Positions 28,065 to 38,935 are shown, counted from the stretch's first letter. The stretch: 64,000 bases of DNA from Deltaproteobacteria bacterium ADurb.Bin207 (GCA_002070115.1 MWCO01000001.1:186001-250000); one strand, 5' to 3'. The notes: generated by a model not told the origin, from the letters alone. Translations and numbers: made by a program.

Positions 28065-28494
28065 GGGGGGGGCACGTTAAACAGAGACACGCGCTTTCGT
28101 CCACCCGCATCCACATGCCCATCGTCCGATCAGTTTCCAAAACAGGGAAAAACAATCTAATTACGCCGAATTAATCACGCAGCACGATGGCTCGACCCCT
28201 CCATGCCACGGAAAAACCCGTGCATTCCCGAGACGATTTGTCTAGCCCATGACCCGTCGTTCAGAATCCCATCATCCATCGTCGCCAATACCAGCGGCAA
28301 TCACGATACCCCCGGGCAGGCTCGCCGCATTTTGTCTCAGACCCCATCGCCCACGAGGGTTCCCCGAGTGTTTTACTAACTCGTTGGCATGGAACCATAA
28401 GCCCATCCTTTCGTATCGATCGTCATGCACGTTCCGTTCGCTCATCGATCGACGGCCCATATCGGATGGGCGCAACAGTGCTATCTTGCCGTCC
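28065..28494. other. Divergent control region between two ATP-grasp genes
   Basis: 430 bases between the starts of the rimK-like and gshB genes. It contains an AT-rich stretch near 28148-28175 that could hold promoters in both directions. I see no gene, repeat or RNA motif. An in-frame extension of gshB upstream to 28249 has no family resemblance. Confidence 0.4.
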
Positions 28495-29466
28495 ATGCGT
28501 TTTTTGTTCGTCATGGATCCCCTCGAGACCATGCATCCCGAAAAGGATACATCGTTTGCCTTCATGCGCGCCGCGCAGAAACGCGGCCACACCATCGTTC
28601 ACTGCCTGCTCCAAGACCTATTCGTCCAAGAAGGAAAAGCTCATGCTGCGGCTCGTACCGCGTCCGTTCGCCCCACGGCTCCGTTTTCTTCCTACGGCGA
28701 ATCCCAGCTCCTAAGCGCCCATGACGTCGATGCCGTTCTCATTCGCAAGGATCCTCCTTTCGATATCGCCTATTTGAACGCGACCCAGATCCTGGATTTG
28801 GCTCGTCACGACACGTTCATCATGAACGATCCGCGCGGGTTGCGCGACGCCGACGAAAAGCTGTTTGCTTTGCATTTTTCTTCTTGGATTCCGCGTACTT
28901 GCGTTACTTCCGACAGCCAGCGCATTCGTACGTTCCTGGGCGAATGCGGAGGTGCGGCCGTCATCAAACCCATCGGTAGAGCAGGCGGCTTCGGGGTGTT
29001 GAAGCTCACGAGTCAGGACATCAATACACCATCGATCGTGAGCCTTCTCACCGAGGAAGGGAAACGCCCCGTGATGGTGCAGGAATACCTGCCGTCCGTT
29101 CGGCAAGGGGACAAGCGGATTTTGGTGCTCGATGGCAAACCTCTCGGGGCCATTCTTCGCGTTCCTCGGGACGACGATTTGCGGGCGAATATTCACGTTG
29201 GGGGCAGTGTGGTCGGCAGTGATCTCACCGCTGAAGAGGTGGCGTTGGTTGCTGACGTGGGTCCCGTTCTTCGCGCTGCTGGTCTGTACTTTGTGGGACT
29301 CGACGTCATCGGTGGTCGGCTCACGGAGGTCAATGTCACGAGTCCCACGGGCATCCAAGAATTGGGAAGACTCAACGGCACCAGTCCCGAGGATGAGGTG
29401 ATCGAGTGGTTGGAATCAAAAGCCGAGGAGATTGCCAAGGGACGAAGGGCACGACAGGGGCTTTAG
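28495..29466 (+). CDS. gshB: Glutathione synthetase, GshB-like
   Basis: 323 residues from ATG 28495, giving the family start MRFLFVMDPLETMHPEKDTS. Downstream are VLIRKDPPFDIAYLNATQIL, NDPRGLRDADEKLFAL, VIKPIGRAGGFGV (the ATP-grasp glycine loop), RVPRDDDLRANIHVGGS and FVGLDVIGGRLTEVNVTSPT. These are diagnostic of GshB, which joins gamma-glutamylcysteine and glycine with ATP. No gshA is in the window. Its 3' end overlaps the convergent DUF99 gene by four bases. Confidence 0.94.
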   Translation: MRFLFVMDPLETMHPEKDTSFAFMRAAQKRGHTIVHCLLQDLFVQEGKAHAAARTASVRPTAPFSSYGESQLLSAHDVDAVLIRKDPPFDIAYLNATQILDLARHDTFIMNDPRGLRDADEKLFALHFSSWIPRTCVTSDSQRIRTFLGECGGAAVIKPIGRAGGFGVLKLTSQDINTPSIVSLLTEEGKRPVMVQEYLPSVRQGDKRILVLDGKPLGAILRVPRDDDLRANIHVGGSVVGSDLTAEEVALVADVGPVLRAAGLYFVGLDVIGGRLTEVNVTSPTGIQELGRLNGTSPEDEVIEWLESKAEEIAKGRRARQGL

Positions 29467-30029
29467 GCTCCACCACGGCTGGTGCCTTTTTGCAACGCGC
29501 CACCGATGAGATGGGCAATTCGTAATGCTTCGGGATATCCACCATGTTCCGAAGCGTGCGCGAGGATGGTCCGTGCTTCGCGATCGGAGGCTCCTGCGAC
29601 TTGAAAAAACAGGGTATTGCTTTCGAATATTTCACCCGCGCGCATCATGGTTCGCCATCGACGCTCCGCCTGACGAGTTTTGTTCAACGCCTGCCGAATC
29701 GCATCGAAGTTGGGTCGATGACGCATCACGGCGATGACGGGAACACCTACGGATTCGGCCAAAGTCGGCAGGTCAACGATATTGAAGCCCCCCACCGCGA
29801 TGCCGTCGAGCACGACCGCCTGCGCTTGGTTGGCGAATCGTCCTGACCTCAGCATGGCGATCATGCGAGCGGTGGCTCCGAATCCATCGCGGACGATTTG
29901 AGAGCGCATCACGCCGTGGACACGCCACCCGCTCATCAAAACGCCGATGAGCGGCACGCGAGCGCCGGTGCGACGCACGAAGGGCGCGTCATCGATGCCC
30001 ACGATCCGACTGCGCGGACCGAAGGACAT
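29463..30029 (-). CDS. DUF99 (PF01949) family protein
   Basis: 188 residues matching the DUF99/UPF0215 pattern: SRIVGIDDAPFVRRTG, PLIGVLMSGWRVHGVM, AVVLDGIAVGGFNIVDLPTL and GVPVIAVMRHRPNF. The family is best known from Archaea and has been related to endonuclease V by fold; the Asp residues in GIDDAPF and LDGIAVGG sit where an RNase H-like active site would need acids. Function is not established. It is third in a run with an alpha/beta hydrolase and thioredoxin (one-base gap and four-base overlap), suggesting one transcript. Confidence 0.85.
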   Translation of the reverse strand: MSFGPRSRIVGIDDAPFVRRTGARVPLIGVLMSGWRVHGVMRSQIVRDGFGATARMIAMLRSGRFANQAQAVVLDGIAVGGFNIVDLPTLAESVGVPVIAVMRHRPNFDAIRQALNKTRQAERRWRTMMRAGEIFESNTLFFQVAGASDREARTILAHASEHGGYPEALRIAHLIGGALQKGTSRGGA

Positions 30030-30030
30030 C

Positions 30031-30729
30031 TTACTTTCCCATGGTTGGAGCGATGAAGGGCATTAATCGGGTAGCGAGGGTTCGACGATATCCGACGAAA
30101 AAGTGGTCGGCGCCATGGATGATGTCGAGGTGAGCACCGAGGTAGCTGGCGAGTTTTCGAACGGAATCCACGGAAGCAAAGCCATCCTGGTCGCCTACGG
30201 CAATGAACGTGGGCAAGGGGCGTCGGCATTCTTGGTCTTCGACGTAGGAGAACACACGTGCGGCGGGTGCGATCAACGCCAATCGCTCCACTTCCGGGTG
30301 TTCCCAAGCGGCGCGCATACCTACCCATGAGCCGAAAGAGTATCCCACGACGGAGATGTCCATACGTGGGTTCATGTTACGCAATCCATCGATGGCAGCG
30401 AGCACATCGAGTTTTTCGCCTTGGCCTTCGGAATAGCGGCCCGAAGACCGTTCGACGCCACGGAAGTTGAAACGCAGGACAGCAGTCGGCTCGTCGGCTT
30501 GCGCGAGGGTTTTGGCTACGGCCACGATGACGGCGTTATGCATGGTTCCCCCATACAGTGGGTGGGGGTGGCATAAGACGACAGCGCGGCGAGCATCCGA
30601 GGGCAGGCGCAGTCGAGCTTCGAGCGAGTGACCGTCGACGGTATCGATACGGAATGGTTCTTCCCCTGGCAAGTCGACCATGGGGGGACGAACGGGGTTT
30701 TCTGGGACAGGGGGGAGAACGAGATTCAC
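30031..30729 (-). CDS. Alpha/beta hydrolase (COG2945-like)
   Basis: 232 residues. The oxyanion segment HPHPLYGGTMHNAV and strand VLRFNFRGVERSSG resemble COG2945 predicted hydrolases, with the nucleophile elbow GYSFGSWVG (Ser), an acid near VGDQDGFA and a catalytic His in HGADHFFVG. An esterase or peptidase-like cytoplasmic enzyme; substrate unknown. ATG at 30729 lies in the end of the trxC gene (ATGA overlap), so translation is coupled. Confidence 0.87.
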   Translation of the reverse strand: MNLVLPPVPENPVRPPMVDLPGEEPFRIDTVDGHSLEARLRLPSDARRAVVLCHPHPLYGGTMHNAVIVAVAKTLAQADEPTAVLRFNFRGVERSSGRYSEGQGEKLDVLAAIDGLRNMNPRMDISVVGYSFGSWVGMRAAWEHPEVERLALIAPAARVFSYVEDQECRRPLPTFIAVGDQDGFASVDSVRKLASYLGAHLDIIHGADHFFVGYRRTLATRLMPFIAPTMGK

Positions 30730-31187
30730 GACAAGGAGGCCTTGTCGACGACGCCTTTGACCCAGGAGCGGAGTGCGGGAGGGGGCAGGGCACCGGTTTG
30801 TGTATCGATGGCTTCGCCATCGGCGAAGCCGATAAGCATGGGAATGCTGCGGACTTGAAAGCGTGAGGCGACGACGGGGTTTTCATCGACGTTGAGTTTG
30901 GCGATCAACACGTCGTGAGACATCTCACCGGCGATTTTTTCGAGAGCGGGAGCGATCATGCGGCATGGGCCGCACCAAGGGGCCCAGAAGTCGACCACGA
31001 CGGGAACGGGGGAGGTTGAAATCGTGCGCTCGAAGTTGGCATCCGTCAGGGTGATGGGGCCACCTCCAAGCGGCAATTTTGCTCCACATTTCCCGCACTT
31101 AGGTCGATTCCGCAGCTTGTTCAGGGGCACGCGATTGACCGCTTCACAGCTATCACACTCGATGGTCGTCGTCGGTTCGTCAGCCAT
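30726..31187 (-). CDS. trxC: Thioredoxin 2, zinc-ribbon type
   Basis: 153 residues. An N-terminal zinc ribbon has Cys 11, 14, 31 and 34 (CDSC ... CGKC), followed by a thioredoxin fold with the redox motif WCGPC at 71-75 and the cis-Pro segment VRSIPMLIGF. This architecture is TrxC, which reduces disulfides in the cytoplasm and is tied to oxidative and zinc stress in Escherichia coli. It starts a compact run trxC-hydrolase-DUF99. Confidence 0.93.
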   Translation of the reverse strand: MADEPTTTIECDSCEAVNRVPLNKLRNRPKCGKCGAKLPLGGGPITLTDANFERTISTSPVPVVVDFWAPWCGPCRMIAPALEKIAGEMSHDVLIAKLNVDENPVVASRFQVRSIPMLIGFADGEAIDTQTGALPPPALRSWVKGVVDKASLS

Positions 31188-31370
31188 GGTTCACTCGTTG
31201 GCAAAAGGGGTCGAGGTTGCGTTTTTCATGGGAGCCGCACGGAGTCAAAAAGATTCTGGATGCGGAATTGTCAAGGTTCGCGTTTCGTTCGGCAAGCATT
31301 CGACAAGGGGTGGATGTGGGAAACGAAAGCCGCGGAGGCGAGTTGGGATCTCATTTTTCGAGGGATACGT

Positions 31371-31739
31371 TTATTTGGTGGGGGATTTGGGGGTGACAGT
31401 GGGGGGGGGCATGGAATCGTCGGGGTCCAAAAATTCCATCCCCACGACGGAACCATCGGGTTCATCTTGGGACCAAATGACGCGGGCGCGTCGCGGTGGG
31501 GCATCTTCGCGATCCGGGTCATATCCTTCGATGGTGAGAACTTGTCCCAGGTGGACGCGTCCTTCGATGACGACCCGGATTCCTCCGCGGCTGATATTCA
31601 GGGCCCAGCCATCGTATTGGGCGTTACCGGTATGCAAGATCAATCGTGCGGAGATTTCACGACGTGCGCCTCCTGCTGCTCTTCGCTGCGCGAGAATGCC
31701 CTGGATGCCGGTGGGAGGGGTCAGACTTCGACGGTTCAC
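31371..31739 (-). CDS. PilZ domain protein
   Basis: 122 residues. QRRAAGGARREISARLILHT followed by NISRGGIRVVIEG and a later RARVIWSQDEPDGSVVGMEF is a PilZ fold. The usual c-di-GMP motif is RxxxR before the first strand and D/NxSxxG in the second; here the second is NISRGG and the first is approximated by RRAAGGARR. Binding of c-di-GMP is likely. Short C-terminal disordered tail. Divergent from the gene at 31935. Confidence 0.8.
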   Translation of the reverse strand: MNRRSLTPPTGIQGILAQRRAAGGARREISARLILHTGNAQYDGWALNISRGGIRVVIEGRVHLGQVLTIEGYDPDREDAPPRRARVIWSQDEPDGSVVGMEFLDPDDSMPPPTVTPKSPTK

Positions 31740-31934
31740 GACGAACTCCTAGCACGTGGAACCCTTGGATGCTGTGAAAGAGCATCGAGGGGTAGTCGAT
31801 ATGCCCTAACGAGGATAATCGTTTCGCATGCGCTTCTGGAAGCGTCAAGGATCCGGCGAAAAATGACACTAGACGTGGGGACCTGGGTTTGTAACAGTGC
31901 GTTTGGTGCGTTTTCGGTACAAAGAGCGGTAATC

Positions 31935-32372
31935 ATGGGCGAACTCACGCTATCGGACATCAAGCAATTGCTCATCGCCCATGGGATGATTGTGTATCGA
32001 ATGACGGGCAATTCCGTGGCGATCGCTGAGCGTGTTCGAGACAATCTGATCATGGAAGCTCATGTCCAGGTGGTTGTCGAATCTGGGATGAGGGTGCGAT
32101 TTACGACCCGGGCCCAGCGGGCGGACTTTCCATCGTCGTCTGAAACGGAACCAACCCTGCTAGCGCGCGCTCGCGAATTGGGTAAGCCAGCGTTATCATT
32201 AGGTTTTTCAGAGATATGCACCACGGTGGAATCCATCTCCGATCCGATGGATGCCTCTTGTTCGTTGGATACGTGGTACCAGGTGCATTTCGAAAAGCTC
32301 GTGAATACCGACGAAGAGCTGATTTGCGCCGTCCAGCAAGCGATGGTCGTTAAAAAAGTCGCGCCTCGTTGA
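31935..32372 (+). CDS. Conserved-looking protein of unknown function
   Basis: 145 residues from ATG 31935 (GAGCGG upstream); an earlier in-frame ATG at 31863 is possible. The first 30 residues look like a helix-strand unit (LTLSDIKQLLIAHGMIVYRM), and the middle has VQVVVESGMRVRFTTR. No signal peptide and no recognised family. It is 84 bases upstream of the PPIase and could be co-transcribed with it. Confidence 0.5.
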   Translation: MGELTLSDIKQLLIAHGMIVYRMTGNSVAIAERVRDNLIMEAHVQVVVESGMRVRFTTRAQRADFPSSSETEPTLLARARELGKPALSLGFSEICTTVESISDPMDASCSLDTWYQVHFEKLVNTDEELICAVQQAMVVKKVAPR

Positions 32373-32456
32373 CCAGCCCTATCAACGACGCATGGACCTT
32401 TGTTGGGTCGCGTGGTATGCGCCCTGCCCTACACCATCCAAGAGACATCAGTTCGA

Positions 32457-34184
32457 ATGTTAGGCGGCGGCGGCACACAAAAAGGTTTCATGTCGTTCGT
32501 GTACGGGGGAATCGTACTCGCGATCGCCATGGTCTTCATCGTTCAATTTCGTCCAGGCTCCGGTCGAGAGACGGCTTCCTTGACGCGACAATGCGCGGTA
32601 ACCATTCGAGACCGATGCATCGAGCCCAAAGAGTTTCTCGCGAGTCTGGGTTTGGCTGCGCCACGGGGTGCTGATGATGACCGTTTGCGCGCCATGCAAA
32701 TCCGAAGGCAGGTCGCCGAAGGTCTCATCGAGCGGACCTTGCTCGTGCAAGATGCCAAGCGTCTCGCCATGACTGTCTCCGATGACGAAATCAATGCGGA
32801 ACTCGTCAAGGGGCGTTTTCATGTTTCGCTGCCCCAGGCGCGAAGGGACATCGCCTATTATCTTCGTCTGCAAGAGGAGGGGGCCGAAGGGGTGCGTTTG
32901 CTCGACGTGACCAGTCCGGAGACGGGAAAGTTCGATTACAAGGTGTATACCCGGGTTGTTCGCAACACCACCAACCGTAGTCCATCGGAGTTCAAGGAGA
33001 TGCAGCGTGAGGAAATCATCGCCGAGCGCATGCGTCAACTCATCGCGTCACGGGCCAGCATTACGGATACGGAAGCTTTCGACGTATATCAGCGCGAAAA
33101 GAGCAGTGCCAAGCTCGAAGTCGTGCGACTCGACCGGGATTATTTCGCCGCGAAGTATATCGATACATCGGAAAAGGCCGTGGAGAGCTGGGCCAAGGAA
33201 CACACCAAGGACATTGATGATTCCTGGAACGCTCGTAAATCATCGTTTCCGGCGGGCTGTGTCAAAGCGCGTCATATTTTGGTGAAAGTTCAGTCCACCA
33301 CGGTTCCTCAAGGTCATCCTCGGGAAGAAGCGCAATCCCTCATCGAAAAGGCACGTTCGCGGATTGCCGGGGGTGAATTGTTCCCCGTGGTGGCTTCGTC
33401 GATGAGCGAGGATTCCGCCAGCGCGGACAAGGGCGGCGACCTTGGCTGTATCGTCAAGGGCAAGTATCCGCAAGCCTTCGATGATGCCGTTTTTTCTCAG
33501 AAAAAACCTGGTCTTATCGATACCGTGATCGAGACGAACTACGGTTTTCATCTGGTCGACATCGAAATGATCGTCAGTGAAAATGCGCAGACGGCGGAGG
33601 CGCAGGGGCGCATGCAAATCGCCAAGGAGTTGATGCTGGCGGTTGAAACCGAAAAGCTCATTTCCGAGACGGCCAAGCACATTCAAGAATCGGCGCAGAA
33701 GGGGACGGCGCTTCAGCAAGCCATCGACACGGTGCTTGCGAAGCTCGACGAAGAGCGTGGGATCAAGAAAAAGGCGGCGAAAAAAGAGGAGGAAGAGACG
33801 CCTACGGAACCGGGTCGCCCCTTCATCGAGACCACGGCCTCTTTCTCACAATTGGATGGCAACCCCATCGACGGTGTGGCGCGTGGACAAAACGTGGTCG
33901 AAATGGCTTTTCGCCTGTCCAAACCGGGGGAGGTCGGCTCCGATCTCGTACGCCTCAACAACGGTTATGCCGTCATCCAACTCAAAGAGCGCACTTCCGC
34001 CAGCCGAGAGGATTTCGACAAAGAGCGCCATGAATACGCGGCGCGCTTGCTCTATGTCAAACAGCAAGACTTGCTCGTCAGCTACATCGAGCAACTGCGA
34101 AAAGCGGCTGAAAAAGAAATCACCATCGCCGAAAAATGGGTGCAGGAACCCAAACGGCGTAGTGGTTCGGATGACGACGAGTAG
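32457..34184 (+). CDS. Membrane-anchored parvulin-type peptidyl-prolyl isomerase
   Basis: 575 residues from ATG 32457. A signal anchor (FVYGGIVLAIAMVFIVQF, residues 13-31) is followed by a SurA/PpiD-like chaperone region, and a parvulin domain starts at CVKARHILVKV (about 268) and runs to YGFHLVDIEM (about 370), including FPVVASSMSEDSASADKGGD and the FDDAVFS segment. A second rotamase-like stretch occupies the C-terminal part (FIETTASFSQLDG ... GYAVIQLKER). It resembles PpiD, an inner-membrane chaperone for envelope protein folding, but the charged Lys/Glu tail is longer. The M16 peptidase starts 15 bases after the stop. Confidence 0.88.
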   Translation: MLGGGGTQKGFMSFVYGGIVLAIAMVFIVQFRPGSGRETASLTRQCAVTIRDRCIEPKEFLASLGLAAPRGADDDRLRAMQIRRQVAEGLIERTLLVQDAKRLAMTVSDDEINAELVKGRFHVSLPQARRDIAYYLRLQEEGAEGVRLLDVTSPETGKFDYKVYTRVVRNTTNRSPSEFKEMQREEIIAERMRQLIASRASITDTEAFDVYQREKSSAKLEVVRLDRDYFAAKYIDTSEKAVESWAKEHTKDIDDSWNARKSSFPAGCVKARHILVKVQSTTVPQGHPREEAQSLIEKARSRIAGGELFPVVASSMSEDSASADKGGDLGCIVKGKYPQAFDDAVFSQKKPGLIDTVIETNYGFHLVDIEMIVSENAQTAEAQGRMQIAKELMLAVETEKLISETAKHIQESAQKGTALQQAIDTVLAKLDEERGIKKKAAKKEEEETPTEPGRPFIETTASFSQLDGNPIDGVARGQNVVEMAFRLSKPGEVGSDLVRLNNGYAVIQLKERTSASREDFDKERHEYAARLLYVKQQDLLVSYIEQLRKAAEKEITIAEKWVQEPKRRSGSDDDE

Positions 34185-34198
34185 GTGCTGTCGAGCCC

Positions 34199-35494
34199 AT
34201 GCAATTGTCGAATCTGAAGGTCCATCGCACGACCTTGGATCGTGGTTTGCGGCTGGTTTGTGTGGAACAACCGTTGCTGCATGGAATCTGTGTATCCCTG
34301 CATGTACCAGCCGGTCCTCGTTTCGAGCAAACGAGCAACAATGGCTGCTCTCATATGCTCGAACACATGCTGTTTCGTGGCACGCCAGAGCATCCTAGTG
34401 CCCACGCGCTTGCTGTCGCCATCGAAAGGCTCGGTGGGACTTTGTACGGGGCTACGTACACCGACCACGGACACATGAGTGTCACGCTCCCTTCCGAAAC
34501 CTTCGAACGAGGTTTGGAATTATTCGCTCACGTCGTTACACAACCGGTGTTTGCGGACATGGACGTGGAGCGGGGCATCATCCGCGAGGAGATCCTCGAA
34601 GGACTCGATGAAGATGGGCAGTGCATCGAACCGGACAATTTGACACGAGCTGTGATGTTCCCATCGCATCCGCTCGGCATGCCGATCACCGGAACGCTTG
34701 CCACGTTGGACACGCTTGGTGAAACCGTGCTTCGCCAGCACCACGCTCGGCTTTACACGGCGAATCATGCCGTGCTTTGCATCGCGGGTCCCATCGAGGC
34801 GAAGCGATGTGAGCAGCTTGTCGCCGCGGCATTTCAACGGATGCCCGCGGGGCAACCTCTTGCATTACAGCCTCCGACCGCTCCGAATGGACCGCGTTTT
34901 CTGTATACCGAAAGCCAAGGGAGCCAAACCGATCTTCGGTTGGCGTTTCGTGCGCCGGGGCGCAACGACCCTTCCGAACCGGCCGCCGAATTGCTGGTTC
35001 GGTTGCTCGATGATGGGATGTCCACACGGCTTTATGCCCGTATCTGCGATGAAATGGGGTTGTGCTACGACGTTTCGGCGGAATACGAACCGTTTGAGGA
35101 TACGGGAGTTCTCGACTTGGCCGCAACGGTACGTCATGAACGCGCACCGCTGGTGATGCGGGAATTGTGCGGTATAGTCGCGCAGTTAGCCGATCAAGGA
35201 CCCAGCGAAGAAGAGATGCGCGTGGCAAAGAACCGCGCCCATTGGGGATTGGAATCGTTGCTCGACCATGCCGAAGGGCTAGCGGATTACCATGGGCTAT
35301 CAGAGCTTCATGGTTTGGAACGAACGCTCATCGAACGACGGGACAAGGTCGAGAGAGTGAGGCGTGATGAAGTGGTGGAGGTAGCGCGTCGCGTGTTTAG
35401 CCCTGGGCAAGGGGCTGCGGTAGCGGTGGGCATGCTCAAAAAAACGCAGCGCAAGGAGATTGAGATGGCCTTGGCTTCGTTGCGGAATGGATGA
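34199..35494 (+). CDS. M16 family metallopeptidase (pitrilysin-like)
   Basis: 431 residues. The inverted zinc motif HMLEH (HxxEH) lies in NGCSHMLEHMLFRGTPEHPS at about residues 44-60, and a third ligand Glu is probably in IIREEILEGLDEDG about 75 residues later. The second half is the inactive M16-C domain. Length fits the single-chain processing-peptidase-like M16B group. Bacterial members degrade peptides or process signal-like sequences. It follows the PPIase at 15 bases, so the two envelope-quality genes are probably one operon. Confidence 0.93.
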   Translation: MQLSNLKVHRTTLDRGLRLVCVEQPLLHGICVSLHVPAGPRFEQTSNNGCSHMLEHMLFRGTPEHPSAHALAVAIERLGGTLYGATYTDHGHMSVTLPSETFERGLELFAHVVTQPVFADMDVERGIIREEILEGLDEDGQCIEPDNLTRAVMFPSHPLGMPITGTLATLDTLGETVLRQHHARLYTANHAVLCIAGPIEAKRCEQLVAAAFQRMPAGQPLALQPPTAPNGPRFLYTESQGSQTDLRLAFRAPGRNDPSEPAAELLVRLLDDGMSTRLYARICDEMGLCYDVSAEYEPFEDTGVLDLAATVRHERAPLVMRELCGIVAQLADQGPSEEEMRVAKNRAHWGLESLLDHAEGLADYHGLSELHGLERTLIERRDKVERVRRDEVVEVARRVFSPGQGAAVAVGMLKKTQRKEIEMALASLRNG

Positions 35495-35652
35495 GTCTGG
35501 TGAACCACGCCTGGACTCCAGGGCATGGACCGTTATGATGCGCGTTGTGATGCGCGGTTGCCTTTTTGGTTGCCTTTCCACCCGAATCAAAACGGTACGC
35601 CAGCCGTTTTTCGTCGATAGCGGCGCTGATGCTGGAGAAATAGGAGCGGCCC

Positions 35653-36096
35653 ATGCGTGACCGGGTCTATCTGCTGACGTTTGGCTTGATGATGATCGTG
35701 TTCACAGGTCTTGGAGGTTGTTCCGCGCTTGGCGCCTGTGATCGGTCGGACGATGGGAATCCAGCGGATCCTTATTACGATGGGACCGCAGAGGGCGGGT
35801 TGTACATGTCGTCGCCGTGGACAGGTCCGTTATTGCCGTTTCCTGGCGGAAAGCGGTATCGGCTTTATCATCATTTGGGTTGCACCCCTCGCTTGCTGGA
35901 ATGCTGGGCATCGTTCAATTCGAGCGGTATCGAAAACGGTTCCATCGCACCTCCCGCCGGCAATATGTGCGTCGTGCAAGAGATCAACGATGAGTTCATC
36001 CAGATCAAAAACGACACCTGCTCGGATATGTACGTGCTGGTAACCGCGGAAGCATCGTGCGAAAAAACGGAGCCGACATCGGATGGTGGAACATGA
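35653..36096 (+). CDS. Small lipoprotein of unknown function
   Basis: 147 residues. Signal with long hydrophobic stretch and lipobox GLGGC (Cys 23). GAGCGGCCC lies upstream of ATG 35653. Mature part has seven further Cys, for example TPRLLECW and GNMCVVQEI, likely disulfide-bonded. The stop overlaps the next lipoprotein start (ATGA at 36093), so the pair is translationally coupled. No known domain. Confidence 0.62.
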   Translation: MRDRVYLLTFGLMMIVFTGLGGCSALGACDRSDDGNPADPYYDGTAEGGLYMSSPWTGPLLPFPGGKRYRLYHHLGCTPRLLECWASFNSSGIENGSIAPPAGNMCVVQEINDEFIQIKNDTCSDMYVLVTAEASCEKTEPTSDGGT

Positions 36097-36407
36097 AACG
36101 AGCGTGGGTATTGCTGATTTCGATCGTCCTGGCCTGTCAATCGGACCCCATCGAGTCACCGGAACCGGCAGCGGCGTTAGGCCGATGCTGCGCGGAAGCG
36201 AGGTCGCGGGTGGAGACGGTGAAAGACAGGGAAACGGCGCAGTTTCAGAAGTGGTGCAACGCCTGTCGAAAAGGGGATTCCAAGGCTTCCTGTTTATCGG
36301 CGGCGAAAAATGTGTTGCATGCGACCCAAAACGCTTTTGGGGAATACGGCATGCCCGTATCGTGCTCGGCCATGATGCAGAGTCTCCAAGAATCAGGGAT
36401 TCACTGA
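36093..36407 (+). CDS. Small Cys-rich lipoprotein
   Basis: 104 residues from ATG 36093. Lipobox VLAC, then Cys pairs (GRCCAEAR, KWCNACRKG, ASCLSA, VSCSAM) in a helical protein. Coupled to the upstream lipoprotein by a four-base overlap. A longer frame in another register covers the same DNA but lacks a signal. Function unknown. Confidence 0.6.
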   Translation: MKRAWVLLISIVLACQSDPIESPEPAAALGRCCAEARSRVETVKDRETAQFQKWCNACRKGDSKASCLSAAKNVLHATQNAFGEYGMPVSCSAMMQSLQESGIH

Positions 36408-36470
36408 AACGATTCATCCCCTGCATATACGTTCAGGAAAATCGGGCTAAAAATCGTAGCGAACCGCCCC

Positions 36471-36498
36471 TTGACACCCGCAAATCCGTCACTACCTT
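36471..36498 (+). promoter_or_regulatory. Sigma-70 type promoter candidate for groESL
   Basis: TTGACA at 36471-36476 is a perfect -35 box. TACCTT at 36493-36498 is a weak -10 at 16-base spacing. The CIRCE operator follows 14 bases downstream, the usual layout for HrcA-repressed chaperone operons. Confidence 0.65.
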
Positions 36499-36512
36499 CC
36501 GCTCCGCCTTCG

Positions 36513-36539
36513 CTAGCACTCATCTGAATCGAGTGCTAA
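36513..36539. promoter_or_regulatory. CIRCE operator (HrcA binding site)
   Basis: CTAGCACTC, nine-base spacer, GAGTGCTAA: the CIRCE inverted repeat with one mismatch to TTAGCACTC-N9-GAGTGCTAA. It lies 76 bases before groES. HrcA repressor, helped by GroEL, would bind and repress until heat shock; hrcA itself is not in the window. Confidence 0.93.
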
Positions 36540-36615
36540 CAACGGGCGACTGGAAGGAGCGCACGGCCCTTTCCGACTCGACACTATCTCAGCCAGGCAC
36601 GGCACGGAGGAAAGC

Positions 36616-36906
36616 ATGAACATTCGACCGCTGCATGATCGCATCATCGTCAAGCGTGTTCAGGAAGAAGAGAAAACCAAGGGTGGGATCATCATCCCGG
36701 ATACCGCCAAGGAAAAGCCCATCGAGGGTGAGATTGTCGCCGTCGGCAACGGCAAGATCATGGAAGACGGCAGTGTTCGCAAGCTCGAGGTCAAGGCTGG
36801 TGACCGAATCCTTTTTGGGAAGTATTCGGGCACGGAGGTCAAGATCGACGGTGAGGAGCGGCTCATTATGCGTGAAGACGACGTGCTATGCGTGGTCGAG
36901 CGCTGA
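36616..36906 (+). CDS. groES: Co-chaperonin GroES
   Basis: 96 residues, full family length, beginning [20 protein letters not shown] with the mobile loop [15 protein letters not shown] and a roof segment [25 protein letters not shown] at 36606-36610 is well placed for ATG 36616. It caps GroEL in an ATP-dependent folding cycle. Followed by groEL after 39 bases; both under CIRCE. Confidence 0.97.
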   Translation: MNIRPLHDRIIVKRVQEEEKTKGGIIIPDTAKEKPIEGEIVAVGNGKIMEDGSVRKLEVKAGDRILFGKYSGTEVKIDGEERLIMREDDVLCVVER

Positions 36907-38559
<1,653 letters not shown>

Positions 38560-38587
38560 TCCGAATCACCTGAGCAATGACTGACAA

Positions 38588-38617
38588 GGGGCTCGCGCAT
38601 AGCGAGCCCTTTTTTTG
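38588..38617 (+). terminator. Rho-independent terminator of groESL
   Basis: Perfect eight-base stem GGGCTCGC / GCGAGCCC (38589-38596 and 38602-38609) with a five-base loop, followed by eight T residues. It sits 29 bases after the groEL stop. Confidence 0.95.
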
Positions 38618-38699
38618 TTGGGTTCAATCGGGCGGCCCATAGCCTGTGGAGATATGTTTATCAATATTATCCGATAGTTACAAATAGTGCCGCCCCGTG

Positions 38700-38935
38700 A
38701 TCCAGCCGTTCTTTGCTCTTGTTTCGGGTGTTCCGGCATCGGTACTTATGTTCCGCAAGCTATCCGCAAGGAAGAAATACCCAAAGCAGACGGTGGAACC
38801 AGGACGTTGGGTATCCCGACGGTGGTGGATCGGATGATCCAACAGGCGGTGATGCAGGTACTGTATCCCATTTTCGCCCCGACCTTTTCGGACAATAGCC
38901 ACGGCTTTCGACCGGGAAAGGGGACACACGGGTCG
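38700..38935 (+). pseudogene. Group II intron reverse transcriptase fragment
   Basis: The plus-strand frame encodes YVPQAIRKEEIPKADGGTRT, then LGIPTVVDRMIQQAVMQVLY and FAPTFSDNSHGFRPGKGTH. These are reverse-transcriptase domains 1-2 of LtrA-type group II intron proteins, which normally continue for several hundred residues. Here homology stops at about 38935 where opposite-strand transposase sequence begins, and no start or maturase part follows. It is a truncated, non-functional remnant. Confidence 0.88.
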
